Assembly: GCF_003862495.1 (NCBI RefSeq)
Contig: NZ_RRCH01000023.1
Location: forward strand, 1-64,000
DNA from: Halocatena pleomorpha
GTDB taxonomy: Archaea > Halobacteriota > Halobacteria > Halobacteriales > Haloarculaceae
Reading direction: 5' to 3'
Length of the DNA stretch: 64,000 nucleotides
Position 1 is the stretch's first letter, and every line of letters begins with the position of its first letter. A program made the position numbers and the translations under genes. The notes beneath the pieces are model-generated. The model did not search any database. It had not been told where the DNA came from and saw nothing but the letters and a program-made list of their open reading frames with translations. Positions 1 to 7,186 of this stretch are shown here, piece after piece.

Positions 1-176
1 TCAGTGGTTTCAGTTGGTGTACCAGTAGTTTTGGTTGGCGTGTCAGTGGTTTTGGTTGGCGTGTCAGTGGTTTCAGTTGGTGTGTCAGTAGTTTTGGTCG
101 GTGTATCGGTGGTTCCGATCGGTGTGTCAGTGGTTTCGGTCGGTGTGTCAGTGGTTTCGGTCGGTGTGTCAGTAGT
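1..176. repeat. 21-bp tandem repeat coding for DTPTETT heptads
   Basis: Eight consecutive 21-bp units run into the window edge. On the plus strand each reads roughly GTGTCAGTGGTTTCGGTCGGT with third-base and occasional first-base changes. They encode the Thr/Pro/Asp linker of the minus-strand surface protein. Confidence 0.85.
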
Positions 177-632
177 CGATTCGTTCGTTTCCGAGGGATC
201 AAAGTTCACTGTGAATGAATAGTTAGTGTATCCATCTCCTTTGATTTCGACGTAGTGCATACCGGGATTCGTGATCTCGGCTGTCAGTTTCCCACCGCGT
301 TCTAACGTAGTGTAGTTGATGAGACGGTGCGTTTCCATCCGATGAACACTAGCAAAAAGCTTTGATTCGTTTCCTTCCGATTTAGAGACGTTTACCGTTA
401 GCTTTCCGGGCTGTTCGATGTCTACCTTGTAGTGGTCGGTGCCTCGAATGTCCTCTACCTCGCCATTGACGGAGTTCCCCGGCTCGACGAGTTTCCCGTC
501 AATGTGTGACTTCGTTTCGATGTTCTCTTGTCCAACAACTTGGTGTGGAACAGTCCACACTGTCGCAACTACCAGTCCAGCTACTATAACGAGCGCAGCA
601 GCGGATGGTATCTCTAATTGATGCGAGGACAT
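1..632 (-). CDS. Secreted or anchored protein with Thr-rich heptad repeats (3' end outside window)
   Basis: Read on the minus strand from ATG at 632, this frame stays open to the window edge, so the C-terminus is missing. The product starts MSSHQLEIPSAAALVIVAGL, a signal peptide or signal anchor. About 120 residues of beta-rich domain follow (key stretches NSVNGEVEDIRGTDHYKVDI and MHYVEIKGDGYTNYSFTVNF), resembling the pre-peptidase C-terminal-like folds seen in haloarchaeal surface proteins. It then enters eight 7-residue units of the type DTPTETT with K/E, I and G variants. Such linkers often precede a C-terminal membrane anchor such as PGF-CTERM, but that part is not in view. The function is unknown; an extracellular location is inferred from the leader and linker. 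Confidence 0.75.
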   Translation of the reverse strand, partial: MSSHQLEIPSAAALVIVAGLVVATVWTVPHQVVGQENIETKSHIDGKLVEPGNSVNGEVEDIRGTDHYKVDIEQPGKLTVNVSKSEGNESKLFASVHRMETHRLINYTTLERGGKLTAEITNPGMHYVEIKGDGYTNYSFTVNFDPSETNESTTDTPTETTDTPTETTDTPIGTTDTPTKTTDTPTETTDTPTKTTDTPTKTTGTPTETT

Positions 633-1018
633 CAAATCACAAATACAATCCGAACAACTTAATAATAACTTTTTGCGAACGAGCAAATCGCTATCTAGTC
701 TATCGTTATTATTGTATCAAATATATTTCATCACGGGTCTGGTCACGGGAAACAATGATCCCATTATAATCACTAGGGGAGCGACGGTGGGTTGCGGTGA
801 TGGCTGGAACTTCGGAGTCTTTGGATTAACGTCTTTGCGACGCGTTTTTGCGGTCGTGCGCCTGCGACTTCTCAGATCTCTCTTCGTGCGTTGCTTTCTG
901 GGGAATCACTCCGGCAACTGCGAGCTCGTTGTGTCTCCCTGAATTATTTATTAATAATTAGACACTCTATTCTCGACCTGTCTCCATATCACATGGACGA
1001 ACCGACAAGGTCGTGTCC
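633..1018. other. AT-rich intergenic stretch, no gene recognised
   Basis: The left part (about 640-760) is AT-rich and would hold the promoter of the minus-strand surface protein. An AT dyad, AATTATT-TATT-AATAATT, lies at 942-959, about 60 bases beyond the 3' end of the next minus-strand gene. Short open frames here have basic, low-complexity products and no usual start signals; I do not call them. Confidence 0.5.
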
Positions 1019-1438
1019 TCACTGTTTGTCCGGTGTCGTGTCATCCTCGTTATCACGCGCCGCCCGCATCGTGTACACCGTTTCGATCGCCTCGTCGAGA
1101 TCCGCGAGGACAGTTTCATCAGTGTCGAGAACGTGCGTAGCAAGATCGATTTCGACGCGCTGCTGATGGCTGTACAGTCGGTCTAACTCGTGCCCAAATG
1201 TCTTCCACTCTTCGTATAGCGTGTCGAATGAAGGCAATCCGTCCGAAACGTGTTCGTCCCTAATCTCGCGGACGAGGTGGGGATCTTCAGCGGATCGCTC
1301 GTCAATCATTAATAACAGGAGGCGGAGCTCGGTCTCCGTCCGTTTCTGTCGGATTCGCTCTTGTTGGTCGATGTACTGTTCTCGTTCCTCAAGTAGTGAT
1401 TCGATTCGCTGTGCAGGTGGGCGATACTCGTTGCCCAT
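1019..1438 (-). CDS. Hypothetical coiled-coil protein, 139 aa
   Basis: The product is acidic and almost wholly helical. Heptad-like Leu/Ile spacing and many Glu/Arg pairs (for example QRIESLLEEREQYIDQQERI) predict a coiled coil through most of its length. It has no signal peptide, membrane segment or Cys/His metal site. The ATG at 1438 is the first in frame and the composition is typical of haloarchaeal cytoplasmic proteins. I do not recognise the family, and the neighbours give no functional hint. Confidence 0.6.
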   Translation of the reverse strand: MGNEYRPPAQRIESLLEEREQYIDQQERIRQKRTETELRLLLLMIDERSAEDPHLVREIRDEHVSDGLPSFDTLYEEWKTFGHELDRLYSHQQRVEIDLATHVLDTDETVLADLDEAIETVYTMRAARDNEDDTTPDKQ

Positions 1439-1757
1439 TTTAGTCTCAACGGAGTGTTTGTGGGCGACACACGAATCACCATCGATTGCCCCCTTCCTTC
1501 TCCGCTAGTACCATGAGCACCTTCTACCAGTGGTAGTAGATCAACTTATATCAGATCACATATGGCTATGAAGAATCCAATACTTATCAGTAACACTTTA
1601 GGATGTCACTTATCCGGCTCTTGATGGAACTTCTTATCGCATCATTAACTACACATTAATTCGAAAATTATTTTTACAATGGTCGATATCTGAATTATAT
1701 GGGCTCTGAATGTCGATCATCGAATCAGCTCAGAAATAGTCATCGGGGTGGGGGATA
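1439..1757. other. AT-rich divergent promoter region
   Basis: This gap of about 320 bases separates divergent genes and is rich in A/T between 1540 and 1700. A perfect dyad CTACCA-G-TGGTAG sits at 1524-1536, a possible operator. A G-rich run (GGGGTGGGGGATA) lies directly before the ATG at 1758 and could act as a ribosome binding site. Confidence 0.4.
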
Positions 1758-2366
1758 ATGCACCGTCGCGGACACGTCGGGATCACATTGTTAGGTGTTT
1801 CCCCAGTGCTGTATCTCCTACTGCCTGACCGACCATTTCTTTCCCTCCTGTCGCTCGGTGTGTTCGTTGTCGAACCGTTGCCGGATTACGACCAGCGAAT
1901 CGAGTGGTTCGAACACCGGAAAACGAGCCATTCGTTGTTGACTGCTGGTATTATCGGCGGTGTGTGTGCGGGTCTCGGGTGGATGGGCGGATCGCACGTG
2001 ACCGTACCGGTAGCCGACTGGTTGCTGTCGATCGCTGCCAGTGATGACACTACCCTAGCGTGGATCGCCGCCCAGTTGGGACTGTTGGATGCCCCGACGC
2101 TCGCGCTCGTGGGTGTGTGGATCGGTACCGGTGGTGTATTGTTACACCTTGCTGGCGATATCATCACGGTGTCGGGAATTCAACCGTTGCTTCCGTTCTC
2201 TGGAAGAACGATCTCTCTCTCATCGCTGTACGCCGACAACAGGACGGCAAACATCGGGTTCTTTTTGCTCGGTTGGCTGTCGCTCCTTGTGGTTTCACTC
2301 CTCACCACTCCGCTCGGTGACGCCGTCCGTACGATCAGTGAGATAATTCCCGGAATCTGGACGTGA
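1758..2366 (+). CDS. YdjM-like membrane-bound metal-dependent hydrolase family protein
   Basis: This 202-residue integral membrane protein has about four or five hydrophobic segments. It carries the family signature near residues 45-65: an acidic PDYDQ motif, then EHRKTSHSLLTA with the conserved His pair. These His/Asp residues define the YdjM/DUF457 family (annotated LexA-regulated membrane-bound metal-dependent hydrolase), whose real substrate is not established. A later HLAGD motif (about residue 130) is also conserved in the family. The ATG at 1758 is preceded by a G-rich stretch. It is transcribed alone, about 80 bp ahead of the S9 peptidase gene. Confidence 0.75.
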   Translation: MHRRGHVGITLLGVSPVLYLLLPDRPFLSLLSLGVFVVEPLPDYDQRIEWFEHRKTSHSLLTAGIIGGVCAGLGWMGGSHVTVPVADWLLSIAASDDTTLAWIAAQLGLLDAPTLALVGVWIGTGGVLLHLAGDIITVSGIQPLLPFSGRTISLSSLYADNRTANIGFFLLGWLSLLVVSLLTTPLGDAVRTISEIIPGIWT

Positions 2367-2446
2367 TCCCTCTTTGGACTTTTTCCTGCATTTCCATGGG
2401 CCGACAGCGCCGGTAACACTAACCGGGTACGGCGAGAACCCGATCC

Positions 2447-4237
2447 ATGGCGTACGATATCGAACGGTATCTTGCTATCCAGAGTGCTGGCAGGCCGTCG
2501 TTCGGTCCGAACGGACAGATCGCTTTTCTCATGGACACGACCGGCGTTTCACAGGTGTGGTGTCTCACCGGTGCTCAGGAATGGCCCCAACAGCTCACGT
2601 TTCACCCAGAACCAGTCACGTTTGCGTCGTTCTCACCGACGCGCGATGAACTCGTCTACGGCATGGACGACGGTGGCAACGAACGTTGGCAGTTGTTTCG
2701 ACTTTCAGACGACGGCAGCGAGGTGGTGAATCTCACCCATCAACCCGATGCAATCCACCACTGGGGTGGCTGGAGTCACGACGGCGAGTACATCGCATAC
2801 ACGGCTAACCGCCGTTCGCAAGATCGTTTCGACGGCTACGTTCAACACCGCGATGACACGGACGCCAATCTCGTCATCGATGGATCGGATAAGGAACTCC
2901 TCTCCATTGTGGGCTGGAGTCCAGATGACGAGCGTCTTCTTGCCCGTGAAGTTCATTCGAACCGGAACCACGATCTCTACTGTTTCGATCGTTCCTCCAG
3001 TACGATAACACGGCTCACCGATCAGGACAGAGAGGTTCGATATCCGTCGGCTGCGTGGGGACCTGACGGCGAGAGTATATACGTCACGACCGATTGGGCT
3101 ACTGACACACTCGAACTCGCCACGCTTGATCCCGAAACTGGCAACGTAACCGTGGTGTATGAGGGAGGGAATTGGAACGTTTCTAGTGTTCACGTCGACC
3201 ACGACTCACGAACGCTCGCCCTCGCCCGCAACGTCGAAGGATACACTGATCTCTCGTTGTTCGAACTCGATTCCGATCGGGAGCTACAGCCGCTTGTTAC
3301 TCTCGACCGTTCTGATGGTGTGCTCTCGGGGCCGTCGTTCGGTCCCGATGGCGAACGACTCGCGGTTGCCGTCTCAGCACCGACAGTGAATACGAACGTT
3401 TTCGTCTTCGACTGGAGTGGGTCACACACTCAGTGGACAGACGCCGCAACAGCGGGTATCCCACCAGAGACGTTTCGTACGCCCGAACTCGTCCGATTCG
3501 ACTCTTTCGACGGGTTAGAGATCCCTGCGTTTCTCACACTCCCCGGAACCGACGACGGACCGTATCCGGCCGTCGTCGACATTCACGGCGGACCCGAAGC
3601 CCAACGCCGTCCATCGTTTCGCGCGCTCCGCCAGTATTTCGTGGACAACGGATACGCGGTGTTCGAGCCGAACGTTCGGGGCTCTTCGGGATACGGACGG
3701 ACGTACGTGGATCTCGACAACGCAGAACAGCGAATGGACGCCGTCACGGACATCAAAGCCGGCGTCGAGTGGCTAACTGACCGCGAGGAAATCGACGGTT
3801 CGCGGGTGGTCGCCCTTGGAGGTTCCTACGGCGGCTTCATGGTGCTCGCATCCCTGACCGAACATCCGGAGTTGTGGGCCGCTGGCGTTGATATCGTTGG
3901 CATTGCCAACCTCGTTACGTTCCTCGAAAACACCGGACCGTGGCGTCGCCGGCACCGCGAAGCCGAGTACGGATCGCTACAGGAGCAAGAGTTTCTCGAA
4001 TCCATCTCCCCGATCAATTCGATCGAGAATATTAGCGCTCCCCTCTTCGTTCTTCACGGCGAGAACGATCCTCGCGTTCCGGTGGGTGAAGCCGAACAGA
4101 TCGCCACCGAGGCGAGTGAACACGTCCCGACTGAAACGCTCATCTTCGAGGATGAAGGCCACGGGATCAGCAAGCTCGAAAACCGCATCACTGCTTATCA
4201 GCGCATTATTTCATTCCTTAACGAACACGTCTCTTGA
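2447..4237 (+). CDS. S9 family prolyl oligopeptidase / acylaminoacyl peptidase-like
   Basis: This 596-residue cytoplasmic serine peptidase has two parts. Residues 1 to about 340 form a beta-propeller with recurring WSHDGEYIAYTAN- and FGPDGERLAVA-type PD40 blades. The C-terminal alpha/beta-hydrolase domain carries the nucleophile in GGSYGGFM (Ser460), Asp541 in HGENDPRVP and His572 in DEGHGIS, so the catalytic triad is complete. Family members cleave short peptides or N-acylated residues; the exact specificity cannot be read from sequence. There is no signal peptide. The ATG at 2447 gives the usual MAYDIERYLAIQSAG start. It is convergent with the regulator gene downstream, with a hairpin between them. 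Confidence 0.88.
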   Translation: MAYDIERYLAIQSAGRPSFGPNGQIAFLMDTTGVSQVWCLTGAQEWPQQLTFHPEPVTFASFSPTRDELVYGMDDGGNERWQLFRLSDDGSEVVNLTHQPDAIHHWGGWSHDGEYIAYTANRRSQDRFDGYVQHRDDTDANLVIDGSDKELLSIVGWSPDDERLLAREVHSNRNHDLYCFDRSSSTITRLTDQDREVRYPSAAWGPDGESIYVTTDWATDTLELATLDPETGNVTVVYEGGNWNVSSVHVDHDSRTLALARNVEGYTDLSLFELDSDRELQPLVTLDRSDGVLSGPSFGPDGERLAVAVSAPTVNTNVFVFDWSGSHTQWTDAATAGIPPETFRTPELVRFDSFDGLEIPAFLTLPGTDDGPYPAVVDIHGGPEAQRRPSFRALRQYFVDNGYAVFEPNVRGSSGYGRTYVDLDNAEQRMDAVTDIKAGVEWLTDREEIDGSRVVALGGSYGGFMVLASLTEHPELWAAGVDIVGIANLVTFLENTGPWRRRHREAEYGSLQEQEFLESISPINSIENISAPLFVLHGENDPRVPVGEAEQIATEASEHVPTETLIFEDEGHGISKLENRITAYQRIISFLNEHVS

Positions 4238-4244
4238 CCCACGT

Positions 4245-4265
4245 TTCTCGCCTCCATTGCGAGAA
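4245..4265. terminator. Hairpin between convergent genes
   Basis: A perfect 7-bp inverted repeat, TTCTCGC (4245-4251) and GCGAGAA (4259-4265) with a 7-base loop, fills the 31-bp gap between the convergent peptidase and regulator genes. It could serve both strands. Archaeal termination usually relies on T-rich tracts, so a role is only suggested. Confidence 0.4.
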
Positions 4266-4268
4266 TTA

Positions 4269-5465
4269 TCAATTCCTATATATAAAATCGTAACTGCATC
4301 GGTCTGACGATTCATCTTCGCGTCTGGCGTGGTCGAGAGTAGTGGACAACGGTGGTCTGTTCGACGCTTCTGTGGTGATTGCATCTAACCATTCAGGTGT
4401 TATTTTTGTGGCCTGTTCGTGGAGATGTTCGTAGTAATCCTTGATCCATGTGAGTGCTGCGTCACTGTCAGCATGAAACGCACCGATGACCGACTGGTGG
4501 TCGTCGTAGACGAGAACTGAACCACCCAGTCCGGCGTCGGTCGTGCTCAGTATGAGACCGAACGGCGGCGTCGTTCCCGTGGATGTAGTGATCGAGCCAG
4601 TAGTGGCGTCGGTCATTTCCGCGAGGAGTCTCGGAAACTCGTCCGTGAGCGTATCGGCTAACGCCGGGGTAGTGATGAGTTCGAACGTCGTTCCGCGCTG
4701 TATGACCTGTCGGTGACAGACACTAAGAAACTGGGGTGTCGGAAGCGTCGGGAGTACAGCCCTGATCCGCTCGGCAGCAACGAGGTGCTCGCGTAGTCCT
4801 TTGAGGAGATGATACGGCACTGTCCGCTCTGCTCGTTCGATATCAATTCCACCGAACAGCGCTGGAGGAAACATTTCATCCGTCGGAAGGTAGCGAAGCA
4901 AATCACGTACAGCGAGTACGTCTGCGATCGCCTCGTGTGCCACATGATATCGAGCGGTGATCCACTGTCCAACGTCAGTCGTCGCGTACCCGGCGGCAGT
5001 TCGCTGGATAAGTCCTGCCTGTTCTAGCTCACGGACAGCCCGATCGACGGTGGAGCGCGCGTACGGTAATTCCGTGACGAGCGTGCGTTTTGTCCGTGCA
5101 GTTTCAGCGTATTCGAGGAGATCGATTCGGGTTGTAACTAGCTTTACGGCATCGGCTCCTGTACCTACTGCGCTCCAAGAGGGACTGTCAGGGGGAAGGT
5201 TTCGCCCTACAGCTCCGACCTCCGTCTCGAAATCGGTGTAGACCTTTCCAACGAGACGAGCGAACAGAGTCGGCTCGATCCGATCCGAATCGGAAACGAT
5301 CAGCCCCCACTCTTTGAATGCTGAGAGTGCTCGATCGATCGTTGAGCGGGAAACCGATACTGTCTGGGTGAGGGTGGACGCGTCTGTTGGCCCCTCAATC
5401 ACTCGTGATAGCACGTTATTACGCTGACCCAAGAGTCTCACGAGGTTCGTGGCTGTGTGTTTCAT
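4269..5465 (-). CDS. FilR1-like transcriptional regulator with two winged helices
   Basis: This 398-residue protein has two helix-turn-helix units. The first (residues about 10-60) contains VSRSTIDRALSAFKEWGLI; the second (about 120-170) contains ARSTVDRAVRELEQAGLI. The C-terminal half, with ITTSTGTTPPFGLILSTTDA and VLVYDDHQSVIGAF, matches the layout of the methanogenesis regulator FilR1 (DUF1724) family, which binds an unknown ligand. It is divergent from a Tat-secreted protein gene, about 150 bp away, which it may control. A decayed copy of its 5' part lies at 6180-6410 beside a copy of that same neighbour, so the pair was duplicated together. The start ATG at 5465 agrees with the first HTH being complete. 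Confidence 0.75.
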   Translation of the reverse strand: MKHTATNLVRLLGQRNNVLSRVIEGPTDASTLTQTVSVSRSTIDRALSAFKEWGLIVSDSDRIEPTLFARLVGKVYTDFETEVGAVGRNLPPDSPSWSAVGTGADAVKLVTTRIDLLEYAETARTKRTLVTELPYARSTVDRAVRELEQAGLIQRTAAGYATTDVGQWITARYHVAHEAIADVLAVRDLLRYLPTDEMFPPALFGGIDIERAERTVPYHLLKGLREHLVAAERIRAVLPTLPTPQFLSVCHRQVIQRGTTFELITTPALADTLTDEFPRLLAEMTDATTGSITTSTGTTPPFGLILSTTDAGLGGSVLVYDDHQSVIGAFHADSDAALTWIKDYYEHLHEQATKITPEWLDAITTEASNRPPLSTTLDHARREDESSDRCSYDFIYRN

Positions 5466-5487
5466 TGGAGGATCGAACGAGTTGGCA

Positions 5488-5617
5488 TATGATATGGATG
5501 TACTACGTTTATATTTTTCTAAGAATTTATATACTAATGATAATGGGTGACTAGTTTCACGATCGGTTAGGTAACTATCCGTCTGTGATTAATGCTTTTG
5601 TGGTGAACTAAACCACA
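5488..5617 (+). promoter_or_regulatory. Promoter and start-site dyad of the first Tat-secreted protein
   Basis: An A/T-rich TATA-like zone (about 5505-5545, with ATTTATATACTA) is followed by TTAGGTAACTATCCG (5567-5581). A dyad TGTGGT-GAACTAA-ACCACA lies at 5599-5617, its last base being the A of the ATG. All three elements recur before the paralogous gene at 6558, while the sequence between them has drifted, which argues that they are under selection. Confidence 0.5.
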
Positions 5618-6153
5618 TGCCAAACGACGAAACGGCTCAATCGATTGCACCGGATAAAGAAACTCACGCTGGCGCTTCACGCAGTCGACGTGGCTTCCTC
5701 CGCAAAGTGGGGACTACTGGTCTGTTCGGTATGACCGCAGTAACCGCGGTGACCGAGACAGCGAGCGCTACAGAGACGACAGAGAGTCTCTCTGTTCGGG
5801 AGGATCGGTTTCACTCTCTCCGGGACGAAGAGCGAATACGCGTCACTGAGACATCCGACCCGTCCGGCGACGTTGGGACTCAGGCAGCTCAAAACAGGGT
5901 AACTATCGAAGGGATAGCTGACTTTACTGAGTACACACTTTATACCACCGGCCACGTCCACGGCGGAGAGGAGACCGGCGACGGAGTCGATTACATTTTT
6001 TACAATTCTAAAGGATTCAATTATAACGGACGAACGTATCACTTCGAGGTTCACGGATCGATATACGCTAACAATACTGACGTGTACGAGTTCTTTGGAT
6101 ACGTAGCGATTCCGTCTGCTGCGGGTATCTCTTACAATATCGAGGATTTATAA
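5617..6153 (+). CDS. Tat-secreted hypothetical protein, copy 1
   Basis: This 178-residue protein has a twin-arginine leader (SRSRRGFLRKVGTTGLFGMT, then a hydrophobic stretch ending TETASATET), so it should be exported folded. The mature part ends in a conserved beta-rich domain of about 85 residues containing RVTIEGIADFTEYTLYTTG and FFGYVAIPSAAGISYNIEDL. I do not recognise that domain. A paralogue at 6558-7082 shares the leader and the C-terminal domain, while the linker between them differs. The divergent regulator at 4269-5465 is its likely controller. A role at the cell surface is inferred from the leader only. Confidence 0.7.
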   Translation: MPNDETAQSIAPDKETHAGASRSRRGFLRKVGTTGLFGMTAVTAVTETASATETTESLSVREDRFHSLRDEERIRVTETSDPSGDVGTQAAQNRVTIEGIADFTEYTLYTTGHVHGGEETGDGVDYIFYNSKGFNYNGRTYHFEVHGSIYANNTDVYEFFGYVAIPSAAGISYNIEDL

Positions 6154-6179
6154 TCGTTTTTGTATCATTGGTTCGGCTA

Positions 6180-6410
6180 TCTGCGCTCTAAGAGGATCGG
6201 GTGGATGTCCCGCTGCGGACCTGACTTCTGTCTCGAAATGGGTGTAGACCCTTTCCGACGAGGCGGGCGAAAAGAGTCGCCTCGATCGTTGAGTGGGAAA
6301 CCGATACTCACTCAGAGAGTATGGATGTGTCTGTCGGCCCCTTGACCACTCGTAACAGCACGTTATTACGCTGCCCAAGAAGCGTTGCGAGGTTTATGGC
6401 TACGTCCTCT
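6180..6410 (-). pseudogene. Decayed 5' fragment of the FilR1-like regulator gene
   Basis: The plus-strand text here aligns closely with 5160-5470, the 5' part of the intact regulator gene. Shared blocks include GTCTCGAAAT-GGTGTAGACC, GGGAAACCGATACT and AGCACGTTATTACGCTG. Read on the minus strand it still shows VYTHFETEV, matching VYTDFETEV in the intact protein. About 70-90 bp of the HTH region are deleted, the original ATG is lost and frames are broken. It is bounded by the two Tat-protein genes, so it is a relic of a tandem duplication of the regulator plus target pair. Confidence 0.75.
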
Positions 6411-6429
6411 ACTGTAGACAATAAATCAC

Positions 6430-6558
6430 ATTCATGTGTGTATTGTATTTATACTTTTATAAATATTTATATACTAGAGACAATATGTGGTTAATTTTCC
6501 AATCGATTAGGTAACTATCCGCCTAGGTGTAGGAACACTTGTGGTGAACTAAACCACA
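6430..6558 (+). promoter_or_regulatory. Promoter and start-site dyad of the second Tat-secreted protein
   Basis: It mirrors the upstream region of copy 1: TATA-like TTTATAAATATTTATATACTA within about 6453-6475, TTAGGTAACTATCCG at 6507-6521, and the dyad TGTGGT-GAACTAA-ACCACA at 6540-6558 ending in the start codon. Confidence 0.5.
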
Positions 6559-7082
6559 TGCCAAACGACGAAACGGCTCAATCGACCGTACTGGACGCTC
6601 CTGACACTTCGCGCAGTCGACGTGGGTTCTTGCGCAAAGTGGGTGCCACAGGTTTCTTCGGAATGACAGCGATGACCGCGGTAACCGAGGCAGTGAGCGC
6701 TACAGAGACGACAGATTCCTCTGTCCGGGAGGATCGAGCTCGTTCCTTCCCGGATGGAGAACGAATACGTGTCACCGAAACATCCGAACCAACCAACGAC
6801 CTCGGAACGCAAGCTACTCGAAACAGGGTGACTATCGAAGGGATAGCTGACTTCACGTACTACACGCTTTATACCACTGGAGATGTCTACGGTGGAGATA
6901 GTAGTGGTAACGGTGTAGATTATATTCTTCACTACCCTAATGGCTTCGATTACAATGGACGAACGTATTACTACCTGATTGACGGAGCGATATACGCCAA
7001 TAACGCTGACGTGTACAGGTTCTACGGATACGTAGCGATTCCGTCTGCTGAAGGCATCTCCTACAATATCGAGGATCTGTAA
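6558..7082 (+). CDS. Tat-secreted hypothetical protein, copy 2
   Basis: At 174 residues it is the paralogue of the protein at 5617. The first 13 codons are almost identical (MPNDETAQS), and the twin-arginine leader (SRSRRGFLRKVGATGFFGMT) and C-terminal domain (RVTIEGIADFTYYTLYTTG; VAIPSAEGISYNIEDL) are strongly conserved. Changes concentrate in the linker and in the middle of the terminal domain (Y/H and charged residues). Its own divergent regulator copy has decayed, so it may answer to the intact regulator at 4269-5465. It is convergent with copA. Function unknown. Confidence 0.7.
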   Translation: MPNDETAQSTVLDAPDTSRSRRGFLRKVGATGFFGMTAMTAVTEAVSATETTDSSVREDRARSFPDGERIRVTETSEPTNDLGTQATRNRVTIEGIADFTYYTLYTTGDVYGGDSSGNGVDYILHYPNGFDYNGRTYYYLIDGAIYANNADVYRFYGYVAIPSAEGISYNIEDL

Positions 7083-7186
7083 TAGCGTTCTCGGACTGAA
7101 ATTAGTGGTATCGACTCTTCACCGGTTTCTGTGGTTTCGTGGTGAATTTTGTTATGAGCGGTCAGCCATACGACAGCGAACACGGT

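Noticed and set aside
673-1166. Plus-strand frames of 89 and 91 residues
   Set aside because: Basic or low-complexity products overlapping the 3' part of a more credible minus-strand gene or AT-rich intergenic DNA.
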